Source: Diphasiastrum complanatum (lineage: Eukaryota > Streptophyta > Lycopodiopsida > Lycopodiales > Lycopodiaceae). From it: DNA of 64,000 nucleotides. The notes below the pieces were generated by a model. It searched no databases and was not told where the DNA came from. It was given only the letters and a program-made list of their open reading frames with translations. The first letter of the stretch is position 1; each line of letters opens with the position of its first letter. Below are positions 12,661 through 25,689 of the stretch, in pieces. The stretch covers positions 23,292,520 through 23,356,519 of the forward strand of contig CM055095.1 in the NCBI GenBank assembly GCA_029204225.1, read 5' to 3'. Both the position numbers and the translations under genes were made by a program.

Positions 12661-12945
12661 TTGATGCATTTGCCAAATGTAATTGCTACATATATTATTA
12701 ATGATTCTTGGTGGATTGATAGTGGAGCTAGCTCCCACATGACATATCAAAAGGACATTTTTTCCACTTTACTTTCCTATGATAATGTACACAGATCAAT
12801 CTATACTACAAGTAGTCAAGAATGTAAGATAAGTGGAATAGGAACCATTCCACTGTATGTTGGATCATCCAAAAGGATGAATCTTGAGAATATTCTTTAT
12901 GTTCCTAAGTTAACCAAGAATCTGCTTAGTGTTACCTCAGTACGA
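12661..12945 (+). mobile_element. Copia protease fragment
   Basis: Plus-strand piece with the Copia aspartic protease signature WWIDSGASSHMTYQKDIF and the trailing ILYVPKLTKNLLSV that ends the protease region in this superfamily. It is cut off on the right against the primer-site side of the 202-bp LTR at 13,006, and nothing of this element is recognisable to the left. A short truncated fossil, opposite in orientation to the Copia at 13,220-17,235. Confidence 0.8.
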
Positions 12946-13005
12946 AGCCAATGACAAGCCGAACCCAATAATCAGACACTCAAGATCTGAGGAGCTCTGA
13001 TACCG

Positions 13006-13207
13006 TGTCAATAATCTGATGAGCACCATCAATCAATCACCATAAGCAATCACCAAGAGAAAGAGAAAGAACACACCATCACACTATTACACTTACTGAA
13101 AGAGAGTACAATAAACCCTGAATATATATAGAGAGAAAACTAGTAGTTGACTTTAGACTAGCCTACAGCTACTTACAACTGTCAACAATAAATCATAACC
13201 AGTAACA
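13006..13207 (-). repeat. Compact 202-bp LTR with primer-binding site at 12,994-13,005
   Basis: On the minus strand the segment begins tgttactggttatg, ends gattattgaca and is followed at once by cggtatcagagc, a one-base variant of the initiator tRNA-Met primer site. It contains a TATA-like ctctatatatattcaggg. TG...CA ends, short length and primer site mark it as the 5' LTR of a small element running left, of TRIM or short-LTR Copia type. Only about 50 bp of internal sequence is left before the Copia protease fragment. It is not similar to the LTR at 17,938-18,674, although it sits right after the end of that element's pol. Confidence 0.6.
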
Positions 13208-13219
13208 AGTAAAAATTAT

Positions 13220-16200
13220 CTATGAAGATTTGAACATTGATCTTGATATAACTCCAAGATTAGATCTATGCTTGATGAAAGCACTTTTGCTCAATGGCTT
13301 AGTAAGTAGATCGGCAATACAAGAGGACGAGTTGACATGCTCCAAATAGATTTCTCCTCCAATAAGCTTTTCTCTCACAAAATGGTGTGCCACTTCTATG
13401 TGCTTGCTTCTTGCATGAAATATGGGATTATTGGCAAGAGCTTTTGCCGAGATTTTATCACACTTGATCATTGGTAGATCATCCTCCTTGATGCACTTTA
13501 GCTCCATTGATAACCTCTTGATCCAAAGCACCTCTTTGGTAGTTGTAGTGAGTGCTTTGTACTCGGTCTCACATGAAGAGAGAGATATAGTATCTTGCTT
13601 TTTGGAAAGCCAAGATATTAGATTGCCTCCAAGAAAGATAGTGTATGCATTAATAGACTTTCGATCCATCTTGTCACTTGCAAAGTCCGAATCCGAGTAG
13701 CCAACAATGGATAGATCTTCACTTTTATAGAGTAGACCATAATCACAAGATGAAGATACATATCTTAGAATCCTCTTGGCCATCTTCCAATGATGGATCT
13801 TATGATCTTGCATAAATTGACTCAATTTGTGCACACAAAAACTTAGATCAGGCCTAGTAATGGTAAGCCAAATCAAGGAGCCTACAAGACTCCTAAAAAG
13901 TGTGATGTCCTCAAAGGATCTTTCATCACCTTTATTAGGATCTTTTACAATTTGCTCCATTGGAGTATCTATGCTCTTAGAATTTTCCATATGGAATTTT
14001 TCCAACACAGAGTGAGCATATCTAGATTGGCATATAAAGACATGATTTTCATAAAAATCAATTTTTAGGCCTAGGATGTAATGTATCTCTCCTAGATCTT
14101 GCATTTTAAACTCACATCCAAGTGCTAGCTTGGTTTCATCAACTAGCTTGATACAACTTCCACAAAGAATAATGTCATCAACATAAATTAGAAGAATGAC
14201 AATATTGCTATCAACAAACTTTAGATACATGGAAGGATCATAGTCACTAAGAGTAAATCCTAGTGAGATAAGAAAGAGTTAAGTCTTGAATACCATGATC
14301 TTGGTGCTTGCTTGAGTCCATAAAGACTTTTGAAGAGAAAGCATACTTTGGACTCATCCTTGATGAATCCTTGAGGTTGTTCCACATAGATCTCCTCCTC
14401 AAGATAACCATTTAGAAAAGCATTGGATACATCTAATTGGAACACCTTCCACTTAAAAAAACAAGCAAGAGAAATAAGAATTCTTATTGTCACCATCTTT
14501 GCAACGGGTGCAAAGGTCTCCTCATAATCAAGACCATGGATTTGAGCAAATCCTTTGGCACATAATCTTGCTTTATGCTTGTTGATGGTGCCATCATGAT
14601 TGAACTTGATCCGAAATACCCACTTGCAACCAATCACATGCTTGTTGGATGGAGGATCCACAAGCTCCCAAGTATTGTTGGTGATCAATGCATCATACTC
14701 TTGCTTCATGGCATCATACCACTCCTTGGTATTGAGTGCCTCTTGTACATTCTTTGGCTCTTCATGAGAGACATAAAAAACATAATTAGTGAAATCAAGA
14801 TCCACTTGTTTGCCTTTGTCAACATATGAGAGCCTCTTAGGCTCAGATCTATCTCTCATGGATCTTCTTGTTGAGAAAATTCGAGGAGAGTCTTCTTCAA
14901 ATCTCGACCCCATCACATCATGATTGTCTTCAAAATCAATAATTGATGATGCATCCATAGATTTCTTGATCTCGGCCTCTTCAAAAGATGAGTGTTGATC
15001 TTCATGAAAGACAACATCTCTACTTTCAATAACTTGAGAAGTAGAGAGTATAAAGACTCTATAGGCCTTCTTGGTGGATGAGTATCCAACCATGATCCCT
15101 TTGCATGCACTAGGATCTTCCTTCTTCCTTGTTTCCAAGAGAATATGGACAAAGCATAAGCATCCAAAAACTCTAAGGTGATCAACCTTAGGCTTCTTAA
15201 AAAATAAGATTTCATATGGTGACTTTCCTCCAAGAGCTATATGTGGGAGCCTATTGAAAAGATAATTTGCACAATTAATGGCTTCTCCCCTCAATTCTCA
15301 TAGATTTTGCACATTCACATAGAGATCTATTCTTTCTCTCGGCCACTCCATTTTGAGATGGAGAGTAGGCACACAAGAACTCTCTTTTAATGACTTCAAG
15401 CTCACAAAAATCTTGAAATTTATTGGAGATATATTCACCACCTCCATCACTTCTAAGAGCTTTAATCTTGAATGAGAATTGCTTCTCTACATAAGCTTTG
15501 AAAATAAGGAAATGATCAGACACCGTATATTTAGAAGCAAGAAGATCTATCCAAGTGAATCTTGTGTAGTCATCAATGAAAGTGACAAAACAAGTGGCTC
15601 CTCCCTTGCTTGTAGTTGATGAGAAATGCACATCCGAGTGGATTAACTCCAAAGGATGCTTGCTTCTGATACAAGATCTTGTAAATGGCTTTTTGTGAGA
15701 TTTAGCAATAGCACAAGCCTCACAAGGCTTGATCTTCTTGGAGAGTGACTTTGGCAAGCCAATAGCGTTGGCTTCTTTGATCATAGAGAGCATGGATTTG
15801 TAGTTGGGATGTCCCAACCTCCTATGCCATAATTCCTCCATAGAAAGATTGTTCACAAGAGCAACATTACAAGAATCACATACTCATTTGGATCTAGTTT
15901 ATAGATGCCACCAAATCTAGATCCTAATGCAAGTATCTCATCATTCTTCTTGATAGTGCAAGTATCAACATTGAATTTTACATCAAGGCCATTATCAAGC
16001 AATTGGCCAGCACTAATAAGATTCTTGGTAAGCTTAGGTACATAAAGAACTTTAGAGAGAGAAAGAACTTTAGATGATGCAAGCTTCAAGGGAATGTTCC
16101 CTATGCCTTCAATAGGACATTCAAAATCATTTGCAGTGTATATTGATTTCTTGACTCCATCATAAGGTGCAATAGAAGAGAAAGAGTCCTTGGAGCTACA

Positions 16201-17235
16201 CATATGTGAAGAGGCTCCACTATCAATATACCATAGGCCGTCCTTCTTGAAAGGAGTAGATGAGAAACTAGAGACCATAAGAGATCCCTCTCCATCACTT
16301 GCAATAGTGTCTTGCTTCTCATTGGAAATGTTGGCTTGCTTGAGTTGATTCTTCTTCTTGAAGCAATTGGTGGCATAATGACCTTTCTTGCCACAATAAA
16401 AGCACTTGATCTTCTTCTTCTTGAGCTTGGATGATGAAGCATTAGAGGAATCATCCTCCTCCTCATCTTTGTCTTTCGATTTGACTTTGTCCTTGCTTGA
16501 GGATTTTTGATGTTGGTTCTTGCTCCTCCCTTTGTGCTTATCCTTGGCAAAGAGAGCTTTGCCATCATTATGAGTGAGAGAAAGCTTGTCCATCCTCAAG
16601 AGCTTGTACTCTTGTCTTGATTCTTCCAAAATTAGCACACTTTGGAGAGCCTCCAAACTTGGTAGCTCCTCCTTAATGGCATAGGATTGGACAAGGTTAT
16701 CAAATCCACTTCTCAAGCCATTGAGAATGACTTGAACTAGCTCATTTTGATTGATGGAATCACCAATACAAATAAGTTCTCTATGAATATCTTTTACTCT
16801 CAAAACATAACCAGATGCACTCTCATCACTCTTTTGGCTACTTTGAAAGATTTGATTTCTAAGAGTGAGAAGCCTAGAGGTATTCTTAGCCTCATAGATA
16901 GTCTTGAGACAATCCCAAGCTTCTTTGGATGTTGTACAAGTACCTATCTCCCTCAATATCTCATTAGAGACATTCATCTTAATGTAGTGGAGAGCCATAC
17001 TAGCTCTCTTTTTGTATTTTTGAACCTCTTGAAGAACTTGTGGTTCTTCTTCAAGGCCAAGAACTATGTCCATCATGTCTTGAAGGATCAAGATGGACTC
17101 CATCCTCATTTTCCAAATTGAATAGTTTGAAGTGGACAATCTTTCACTTGGTTCCAACAAGGATGAACCCATTGAAGACATTTGAAGTGAAGAAAACTCA
17201 AATGATGAACAATAAATGTTGCTACACACTCTCAA
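13220..17235 (-). mobile_element. Ty1/Copia element, best preserved of the window (gag-pol)
   Basis: Minus-strand Copia with nearly full gag-pol content. In order: gag (SNYSIWKMRMESIL; UBN2-type), zinc knuckle CFYCGKKGHYATNC, protease WYIDSGASSHM, integrase zinc-binding part (WHRRLGHPNYKSM, CEACAIAKSH), integrase core with FIDDYTRFTW and SQNGVAERKN, reverse transcriptase (WVFRIKFNHDG, LDVSNAFLNG, LYGLKQAPRSWY, then LLIYVDDIILCG) and RNase H (SSCETEYKAL, NPIFHARSKHIEV, ADLLTKPLS). The gag start is probably an internal methionine (MSSMGSSLLEPSERL) rather than the first ATG at 17,235. It is broken, with about three breaks. Its 5' LTR is at 17,938-18,674; a matching 3' LTR is not present beyond the pol stop, where an unrelated 202-bp LTR lies. 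Confidence 0.93.
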
Positions 17236-17925
17236 TAGGATCCAATAATAGAGTACTATCTCCTCCTATGAAATATCTTGCAACTATTTGTGAATTGATT
17301 CTCACTAGCTACACAAATCTCTCTAAAACAACATCTATTTCACATCAAATGATGGAGTATAGGCAAAGTTAGGATAAAACACTCTTAGCACGTGTGAAGT
17401 ACTCTGAGAAACCAAATTTGACTCAAATACAATGATATTGCATGAAACAAAATGGCTAAGATATCAAAACAGTGCCTAGATCACGTACAGATGAGATTGG
17501 CAAGCATACAACTGTGATTTTGGATCAACCAAGCAATCTCTTGACCAAACCAAATGTGTCAACCCAGGTCTAGGTGCCCTACCTAACCCTCTTCAAAAGC
17601 TTATAACCTTTGATTGGCTCAACCAAATGGAATGAAACTGATTGCATAAAAAACTAGACAAAAATAGCTTCAAAACAAGCTATCAAGGAAGATAAATGGA
17701 TCAAGCATGAGAGAGAACTTACAAACTGAATTTGGATGTTCCTCACACATGTTTGAGCACCTGATTTCGTACAGTACCAGATCAGACACAATCAATGTCC
17801 TTTTGATCTCTCTTGATCCAAAATTGAACAAGATAGCTAGGAAAATGGGCCTTGACAATTTCTAGCTCAAGATTGATGAAAAGTTTTCACTTAGATGGAT
17901 CAAAATGCATGGTAACCTTAGGTAG
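17236..17925 (-). other. 5' leader of the Copia element
   Basis: About 690 bp between primer-binding site and gag, the untranslated leader where packaging signals lie in this superfamily. No open frame or structure was recognised. Confidence 0.6.
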
Positions 17926-17937
17926 GCTCTGATACCA
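17926..17937 (-). other. Primer-binding site, initiator tRNA-Met type
   Basis: Minus-strand tggtatcagagc, exactly the sequence complementary to the 3' end of plant initiator tRNA-Met, adjacent to the LTR edge. Confidence 0.85.
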
Positions 17938-18674
17938 TGTTGAATTTCACATGTGTGGATTGTCCACAACATGTACTTGTGATCTCCTAAGGTGTGTAGA
18001 TGCACCAAGATTAAGATTAGATTGAGATTCAAGATCAATCTTAGATCCTATGGCAAAAACACACTACTACATGCATTCAAACACTTCCAACTCTCACTCA
18101 CACGTGTGGGAAGTATTCAAAAAATAATCTAAGTAAAAACAAGCTGCTCTCCTCGGGTAGAGAGAGAAAAAGCATCATGAGATCTCAGGTAGAGAGAGAA
18201 AGCTAGAAATCCAATAACTCACAAAATCCATATAATCACCAAATCAATTAGAATCAAAATGAGGAGTACAATGATACTAGTAGATCCACGAGCTACCACT
18301 ATGCTTAACTATGATTGGACCATACTTTTTCACCTCTTGATCCTATTGGACCATTGATCCATGCACCTCTTAATTCTATTGGACTATATTCAAGCACACC
18401 TCAATTTCCTATTGGACCTCACAAGGTTCCACCTCTAAATCCTATTGGACCTCTTGGAATTCATCAAATAAGAGCATTACACTTGTCTACACTCGAATTG
18501 GCACGTGTTTAGCCTCTTACTCTATTTTGGCTCAATAGTGGCATTACAAGTGGAAATGCATAATTTGCCATCTATGCCAAATTTATTCCTATCAACATCC
18601 TACACCTAGATGCTTGATGTAAAAAACATAAGACCCCTATATCTAACATAGATAATCTTTTTCAATTCTTCACA
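17938..18674 (-). repeat. 5' LTR (737 bp) of the Copia element at 13,220-17,235
   Basis: Minus-strand start tgtgaagaattgaa, end ttcaaca next to the primer site: TG...CA with a short terminal inverted repeat (tgttgaa / ttcaattcttcaca). Between 18,313 and 18,455 it contains about five degenerate units of roughly 35 bp with the core cacctct.aatcctattggacc. Such units in the outer part of an LTR often act as promoter or enhancer repeats; that role here is inference. Confidence 0.75.
18313..18455. repeat. Degenerate ~35-bp tandem repeat inside the LTR
   Basis: Units ending in tattggacc recur at intervals of about 32-37 bases. The open frame across them (repeated P-I/L-G-P) is a by-product of the repeat. 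Confidence 0.6.
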
Positions 18675-19390
18675 CCTGACTCCCACGCGCCCATCCAATA
18701 TAGTCTAGTTTTCGACTTTTCTGTCTGATATCGGTTCGGCGCGTCCAACCTACATTATGCAACTGCTGACTTGGTACACGCGCGCTGATCTGATATTGGG
18801 TCTGCGAATGGCTCGCACGAAATGAACAACACAAAGGTGTCCCAATGCAAGGAGGTCACCACGGAAATCCACCAGCACCTTGTCCTCCACCATCGCCTCC
18901 TAGGCCAAGGGGCATGCCACGTGACCCGCCATGACTGAAGAGTACCCGAATGATCTGTGCGCTTGCTGAACTGATATTCAGACGTGAAATTCAAGTGTAA
19001 AGTTTTTTTTATTGTCATGTTAGTGCTTATGTAGAGCGGAGTTTTTGAAATGATTGCCCTCATAAGTTTCCATGAACGTATCATATCTCTAGGTATGGAA
19101 TTTGGTGGCAATTATGTTTTACTAATAGACCGTTCATTACTTTTTGGCGCAGGTACCATGTTGTAATATTATTATTGGTGGACGTTTACAGCCTCGGATT
19201 ATATGACAAATGTATGGCTGTAATTACAAGCACGCTTAACTAATTAATGCCTGAAGTTAGAGCTAGTTTTAACCACAATACTTAGAATGCGGGCGGTACC
19301 AAAAACTCAAAAAATGGCAACCAAACGGTACCAGTTTTCATTCTCTCTCTAAAGTCAAATTTCTTCCATTTTGATCCCAAATTTCCCTTA
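18675..19390. other. CpG-rich patch (to ~18,975) and unassigned sequence
   Basis: About 18 CpG dinucleotides lie within ~300 bp (for example ttcggcgcgtcc, cacgcgcgctg), a contrast to the AT-rich, CpG-poor surroundings. On the plus strand part of it reads as a proline/glycine-rich stretch (GVPMQGGHHGNPPAPCPPPS) without recognised family. From 18,975 on the sequence is ordinary AT-rich DNA, possibly including an eroded start of the LTR that ends at 19,508. Confidence 0.45.
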
Positions 19391-19508
19391 ATGACTATGG
19401 CTTGGGAGCTAGGTCCAGGAGGAAACTCCAGGAGGGATCTAGGTTTGGATGCCCTTTTGGTTGTTTTGCAATAGGATCTAGTCAGATCTTCATTTGGTGA
19501 TCTTTACA
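19391..19508 (+). repeat. Remnant of 5' LTR (end part) of eroded Gypsy element
   Basis: gactatggcttgggagctag through tttggatg matches the end of the 3' LTR (25,346-25,446) with scattered differences, and the stretch runs directly into a primer-binding site. Upstream of 19,391 similarity to the 3' LTR is no longer evident. Confidence 0.6.
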
Positions 19509-19509
19509 A

Positions 19510-19521
19510 TGGTATCAGAGC
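19510..19521 (+). other. Primer-binding site, initiator tRNA-Met type
   Basis: Perfect tggtatcagagc directly after the LTR end (gatctttaca). Confidence 0.85.
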
Positions 19522-22500
19522 TATGGATTTGCATCAATTAGAAGGTGGAGCTACTTCTTGTATTTTCTCAGTTTTTGTGGATTTCTCCTTGCAATTTTCG
19601 ACTAATTTTGGGGTAGATCTCAAAATTCTCAGCCAAGACTTGGTGTGAACATTTTCAGAGATGTAATGGAGCTGACCTGAGCTTTCATGAAAATTAAATG
19701 GGACTAGACACCATTAGGGGGCCCAAAACACCAAAAATTAGTGTATTTTTGATGATTTTTGAGCATGAATACCTCTCAATTGGGGGTCTGAACCCGTTGG
19801 TTCTTGTTATAAGCTTAAAGATATGATGGATTGCGTCTGTTTTGACCATAATGCATCTAATTTGGATAGGTGAGCATTAGACACCATCATGTTGAAGTTT
19901 TGCTTGTTGAAGGAGGCCAAAAATGCATTTTTTGCATGATCTGAGCTTATGATTGCTTTCTGGACCTGTTATAAGCCTCTATGCCTCTCTAATGAACCTT
20001 ATTAGAGTGCTTGTAGCCTCTGATCCAAGGCTTTTTGGGCTGGGATGTGTTTTCTGAAAATTTCTCTCCACAAAAGTGCACCCTCCTACTTGTTTTTCAT
20101 GCATTTATTGCTCGCACATGTGAAGCTAGGGGTGCAAGGTGATGTGGCAAGTGCCTTGTAGACCCACTCTCCCTCTGTACTATGCTTTACAACAATCAAT
20201 TTGGTGTCCTGTAGAGAAAGTTATGGCTGTCGGAAGTTTGGCAATTTTTGAGCTAAAATTTGCAAAATTTTCGAAATGTTCTGATGCATGCATGCTTGTA
20301 ACTCAATGTAGTGCTTGTTTGTTGATAAAAATGTATGGATAGACCTGTATGCATGCATGGATGCATGTTGCATGTGTAATCAGTAGATTTCTTGCATGAA
20401 GCTATTTTTGTCAATTCTAGTTCAAAAAGCAGATTTCTTAGTGGCTAAGTTGATTATGGGATTTTTTTCGTTTTTTGAAGAAAATCAGTGCATGTCGAAA
20501 TTGATATGTGACAGTGCCTGTGAATCAATAAATCGATCATTATAATCGATTTTCATAGTTGGTCTATTTCGAACTGATTTTGTGAATCCCAATGCTAATT
20601 TCTCAGTTTCTTGGCAATTTACGTAAAAATTGATTTTTTTTTTGAAATCACTACATATCAAGTAGGATGGATGCTGGATGTTTCAGAATCCTTCCAATAT
20701 GTGATGGTAACTGTGAAACTGTCAAGTCAATGTTTGGTCGATTTTCACAATTTAGGTCCATATTGAATGGATCATGAAAATCCTAGTTTATGTAAAATTT
20801 GAAGAAACCATGGACGTTTTCAATTTGTTCCTATTCTTTGGTTATTGATCAAACTGAAATGACTTATAAAGTGAATGATCCTACTGAGTTGAAATCAGTC
20901 GATTGTTAAGATCACTGTAACCTTCACTTTTAGTTGAAGATTTTGTGAATCTGTCAATTAAGGAGCATTTCTTGTTCAGGGGATCAATAAGGACCAAGAA
21001 TAATGTAAATCCAGTAGAACAGTTCGATGCTGATCTATAAGGGGATTTGCTAGGGATTAAGTGTGGCACTTAATGAACAAATCAAAATTGCCAAGGTGAT
21101 AGTGCTAAAGTTAGTGATACCAAATTGAACTTTTTCCTAGTACAAATTTGGGGTTTTGTTAACCTGAACCATTTTTGGAAGGGGGAAAAAGAGTGGAAGC
21201 CTAATATGTACATGATTGCTGGTCTTAGTGATCCAATTATTTAATTTACATTCAACTCCTGAAGTATAACTAATTGCAAGTGAGAATAAAATTGGGAATT
21301 ATTCAAGAAGACTGCCTCTGGGAATTTGGATTCCTTTTCCCCAGTGTGAATTAGAATTTTCGAGGATTCTAAGGGAAAAGTAGTGGCAAGACTGATAATC
21401 CATTTATGAAACCATCTCTGTTTTGCAATTGGATTTAAATCTTGCAAAGTAATGCAGATAGAAGGTGTTCCATACATGATTCTAGTAATTTGGATTCTTT
21501 TCAATTATAGAGTATTTCTCTATAATGACAAAACCGACCAAGAGAGTTCTAACTTGTTAAAAGAATTAAAGTTCTTTGTACCGATTCTGGAATAGATATT
21601 GTATATCTAGGACAGTATGATATTCGGTTTTTGTTGAAATCTATGTTTCTTTTGTGATACATTCTATTGTACTGGGATGATACATTCTGTTTGTCCATGT
21701 CGGGTACAATATGAAATGGTATTCTTTGAGTGACACTAAACAAGCCTGAGTGATTTCAATTGTTAGGATTATCTCCTGGAATTGCTTGTGAATTTGATCC
21801 TATATCTGGGTATAGGATAGCCAAATCATCTTTTTTGACTTTATGGGCAAAACAGATCTGGATGCAGAGAATTCTTGGAGAAAAAGCTGGTGGTATGGGA
21901 CATCAGTGATTCTAAAGGGGATTTCTTGGATAGAATGATCTGTAGATCAATGGTTAGGGATTGCTGTAATGGTAATACTAACAAAGTCCATTGGTTTTTG
22001 TTAAGGGTATTTTGGGAAATTATGAGATATAGATCGATCCCTTAATGGTATCTCATTAATTACAAAATATGGAAGCCCTTAAATCTATTTCTCTATTTTA
22101 TTAGACCTCTACTCTTTAGAAATTTCTTATTACATGACAATTGGACTGAGATTCATATAATTTCTTCTAGTGTAGAACTCTGTTATGAAGGACTGTTATA
22201 ATTATATGAAATTGTACCTCCATATAAGATTTTTAAATATGGCTCGGAACTTAGGTTTCCTGAACCCTAACGCTAGTCTCTCTTTGATAGTTGATTATTG
22301 AGAGTTAATATTTCTATCATTTGGGATAAGATATTCTATGATTCTGAGTAAAAGTCCTAATTGTAAAAGTATTGGATACTCATTATTGACTTTTTTGAAT
22401 CTTTGATATCTTATACGTTGTCTCCTGGGAACTATTAAATTGAAATTCTAAAATTTCTTTTTCAAAAGGTGGGAAGAAAAGATAGGAATAAGTCTTTCGA

Positions 22501-24990
22501 GGAACCAGCCAGCTGCATTGATTTTGGAAAAAATTTTGTATGTGTGCAATGGTAGAACTATCCAGTTTGAAATAGACAAACTCTCTAAGTGATTATTTTG
22601 AGTAATCTGGAACTAGATGAGTTTTGGGGTTATTGAGCTATGAGATATTCATTAATATGGGAAGTAGTGGTAAAGATTAAATTAAGATTCACTAATTGTT
22701 ACCAAGTACCATTTTGTTATGGATTGGATCAGTGTAATAAAGCTTTAATCTTAACTCTATGTCCAAAGATGTCTGTATGAGTTAGCCTAATCTTGGTTTG
22801 TACGCTAAGATCTGTTGTAGGCTGATTTGTAGAAGAAATTTTGTTAATAAGAGTCAGATGGTTGGAAAACTTATGATGTGGAGTTATTCACTTCAAAGAT
22901 TTCCCAGATATGCTATTTACTTATGAAAAATAGAGTTCTTTGGTAGCTGAGTTGCAAGATTCTCAGTGAATTATGTGAGTAACATATGCAGATTGTGGAT
23001 ATTTGTCAGTTTATAGCCTATGTTTATGTATACGAACATAGTTGGATAAGTTGCTTATGTACATCTTAATCTTGTAGATCTACTATGTGTTTCCTATGTA
23101 CTGAGTTTATATCGTATACTTAAACTAGTCAGAGTACATAGACATATGAACAATTAATGTGTGGAACAGTTACTTGTAGGTTAATGTCTCTTTCTATAAA
23201 TAGGATAATTCATTAACTAATTTATGGTTTGGAAGAAGATCTAAATGTGGTGTTTTACATGTATAATTGAGATTTGCACCTAGACATTTAAGATTTCTGA
23301 ATCATTTACAATTGACTCGAGTAATTGGATTACTCCTGATTAGAAGTTAATTGGATGAATAAGCAGTGTGAAGAGAATTCACCGGGAATTGCTTATTTGG
23401 TCTATATTGCTTATAAATCATATGATTAGTGAGTCATTTGGAGTCATTTATGAGAACTGTGCATAGAATATAGAAGATTCTTGATATAGAAAATTTCTTG
23501 AAGGAGAAATATCCTAAGTTATTGACTATATCCCAGTGAGCTCATATACATATATTGGATGACAGAGTCTAACTAATGTCAAGGATAACCACTGAATTCA
23601 GTTGGAATTTAGCAAAACTTTATAATCTCTAGATGTGGTTCTAGGTGATTGTATAAAGTTTATTATTTGTTAAAGACAAATGTTATTATGGTCTTTAATC
23701 ACTAGGTTGATTATAAAATTTCGAACTCATAATCTGATTAAGAATCGGGATGGAAGAATATTCTTAGAATCCAGTAATTTTTTTATGGAAAATCTTATAT
23801 TTCCTGAGTGGTATATTGTGCATATACTCCAGTATCTCTAAATGATTAAGTATGGGTTTAGAATCCGATAGATTATAATTGATGAATCATAAGATTCTAA
23901 ATGTTTATGATTGACGGATCATAAATTGATACTTAAAGGTCATTAGATGATTAAATGGGAAACATGATGATTCTTAAGATGATGAGTAATTCCTGATCAA
24001 TTGGTGGAGTTAAAATTTAGATTTGTTATTTGAACTCTAAATTTGTGTACAAACTTGTGATTGTTTGGATCTCGCAGGTGTTTTCATTAAGTAATTGTTT
24101 ACTTATGAGGACTTTGCTTACCTTTCAGATTGTAGTCAAGGAATGCTTGTGTACTGTTTATCAGCCTAAAATCTCTAGTTAATTAGGAGCAGTTAAGTCT
24201 ATCAAGATTGAATGGTTGCTATTTTCTGGTATATGATGCTAGGGATAGAGCACTTATCTTAGGAGAGTATATGTGGTACTCATGACTGAGTTGAAGTCAT
24301 TTTTATCTTGATGGATCTCCTAAGAGATTTTGGTGGGAGGAGTTTTGTACCAAGAAGCATTTATGACAGGTCTACAAGTAATTTGTGGATAGTCTTGGAC
24401 ATTATAATTGTTCTGGATCTTTAACTTTTGAGCATTGATTTCCAATGTAAGGTGAGGACTCACCCAGTGATTCATGTAAATTAAGGTACATGAAGGTGAT
24501 GCTATTAGATTGGAGAGAATCAAACCCAATAGGGAAATTTATCTTTTAGGGTACTTGTAAAAGGTCGATATAGGATTTCAATGTAGAGACAGAGAATTAT
24601 CCCATCTCTAAATACTTATTTGATATTGAAGTCATACTAAAGATTGATTTTCAAGGTAATTGTGAAAATTAAATGATTGATTAAAAATTTAATCTTCGAG
24701 TTTGGTCGACTGCTCATCCGGTGTATCATGTAAATTTAGTTTATATATGATGACAGTTTGATGTATTGAAGATTTTGCCCATTTGGAAGATTTATCGTTC
24801 AATGTACCTTTGGACCCTGAATGAGTACTCAGGATCAGAGACAAACAATTGAGAAATTGTGCAATATCTGTGTGCTTACTTAGGTTGGTTGGTCAAATTG
24901 AGAATAATGATTCATGGGAAGAGTTAAAAGCATACAAATTGCGTTTTCCCTAGTTACTCGTTCTGAGGACATAACTAGTTTAAGGGGGGG
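19522..24990 (+). mobile_element. Very eroded Ty3/Gypsy chromovirus fossil
   Basis: A 5.5-kb internal region with no long open frame, bracketed by a primer-binding site on the left and a polypurine tract (aaggggggga, about 24,982-24,991) and LTR on the right. Coding traces survive as short motifs only: HPV.HVN-like pieces near 24,455 and 24,711 (end of integrase) and LRIRDKQLRN near 24,830 (start of a chromodomain). These place it with the chromoviruses. It is broken everywhere and is among the oldest elements in the window. Confidence 0.6.
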
Positions 24991-24994
24991 AGAA

Positions 24995-25446
24995 TGTTAC
25001 GTCCATGTCCTGTATAAAAGAATCGGAATAATTCCTGACGTGGCTAGCCGGTTACTCCATAGGTGTATATGGTTATTGGTTATGCCTCGTCACTCCGGGC
25101 TTGGCTTGTAAAGTAATTAATAATCATATGAGGGCCTAGACTTATAATTGCATAGGAGCACATGCATAGTGAATGACTGCTTTAATGCAAGAATAGGAGA
25201 TTAATAGCTCAATATAGGTTGCATGGGAATCCTAGGAGGAATATTCTCTTTCTCATGAGGAGAATATGTCCGTTGGAAACTCGCCCATCCTCCTATTGGA
25301 AATTCAGTTTCTTGAGCATGTTTCCCCTCCTCTCTCTTAGGTTCTTCACTATGGCTTCGGGGGTTGGTCCAGGAGGAAACTCCAAGAGGGATCTCGGTTT
25401 GGATGGATGGTTTTGCCCATCTGAATCTATCCTAAGGGAGATTACA
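24995..25446 (+). repeat. 3' LTR (452 bp) of the eroded chromovirus
   Basis: Starts tgttacgtccatgtcctg immediately after the polypurine tract and ends near gggagattaca. The end part matches the 5' LTR remnant at 19,391-19,508. Confidence 0.7.
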
Positions 25447-25689
25447 TGCATACTCCAATGCTTACTACAAACAAGAGATAATTAGTTAAATTGAAGGAAT
25501 TACAATACCTAAAACAAAATGTTACTTGAATATATTCTATGTAATCACTTACTTTTGCCAGTATGGAATAGTGAAGACTTTGGTCCGTATGGAGAAGATA
25601 CTTCGTCACCTGAGTTGGACTATGAAGGTTGTGTTGAAAAAAGGATAGCACAACCCCAATGTCCTTAATATCATCGCGTTTACATCTGT
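25447..25689. other. Short spacer, no gene recognised
   Basis: Between the LTR and the histone H3-like coding fossil. Minus-strand open frames here have no recognised family. Confidence 0.5.

Noticed and set aside
18315-18512. Small proline/glycine repeat protein
   Set aside because: It is the translation of the ~35-bp tandem repeat inside a Copia LTR.
19522-24990. A LARD-type non-coding large retrotransposon derivative
   Set aside because: Short integrase-end and chromodomain-like motifs near 24,455-24,840 show it once coded; erosion of a chromovirus explains the lack of open frames.
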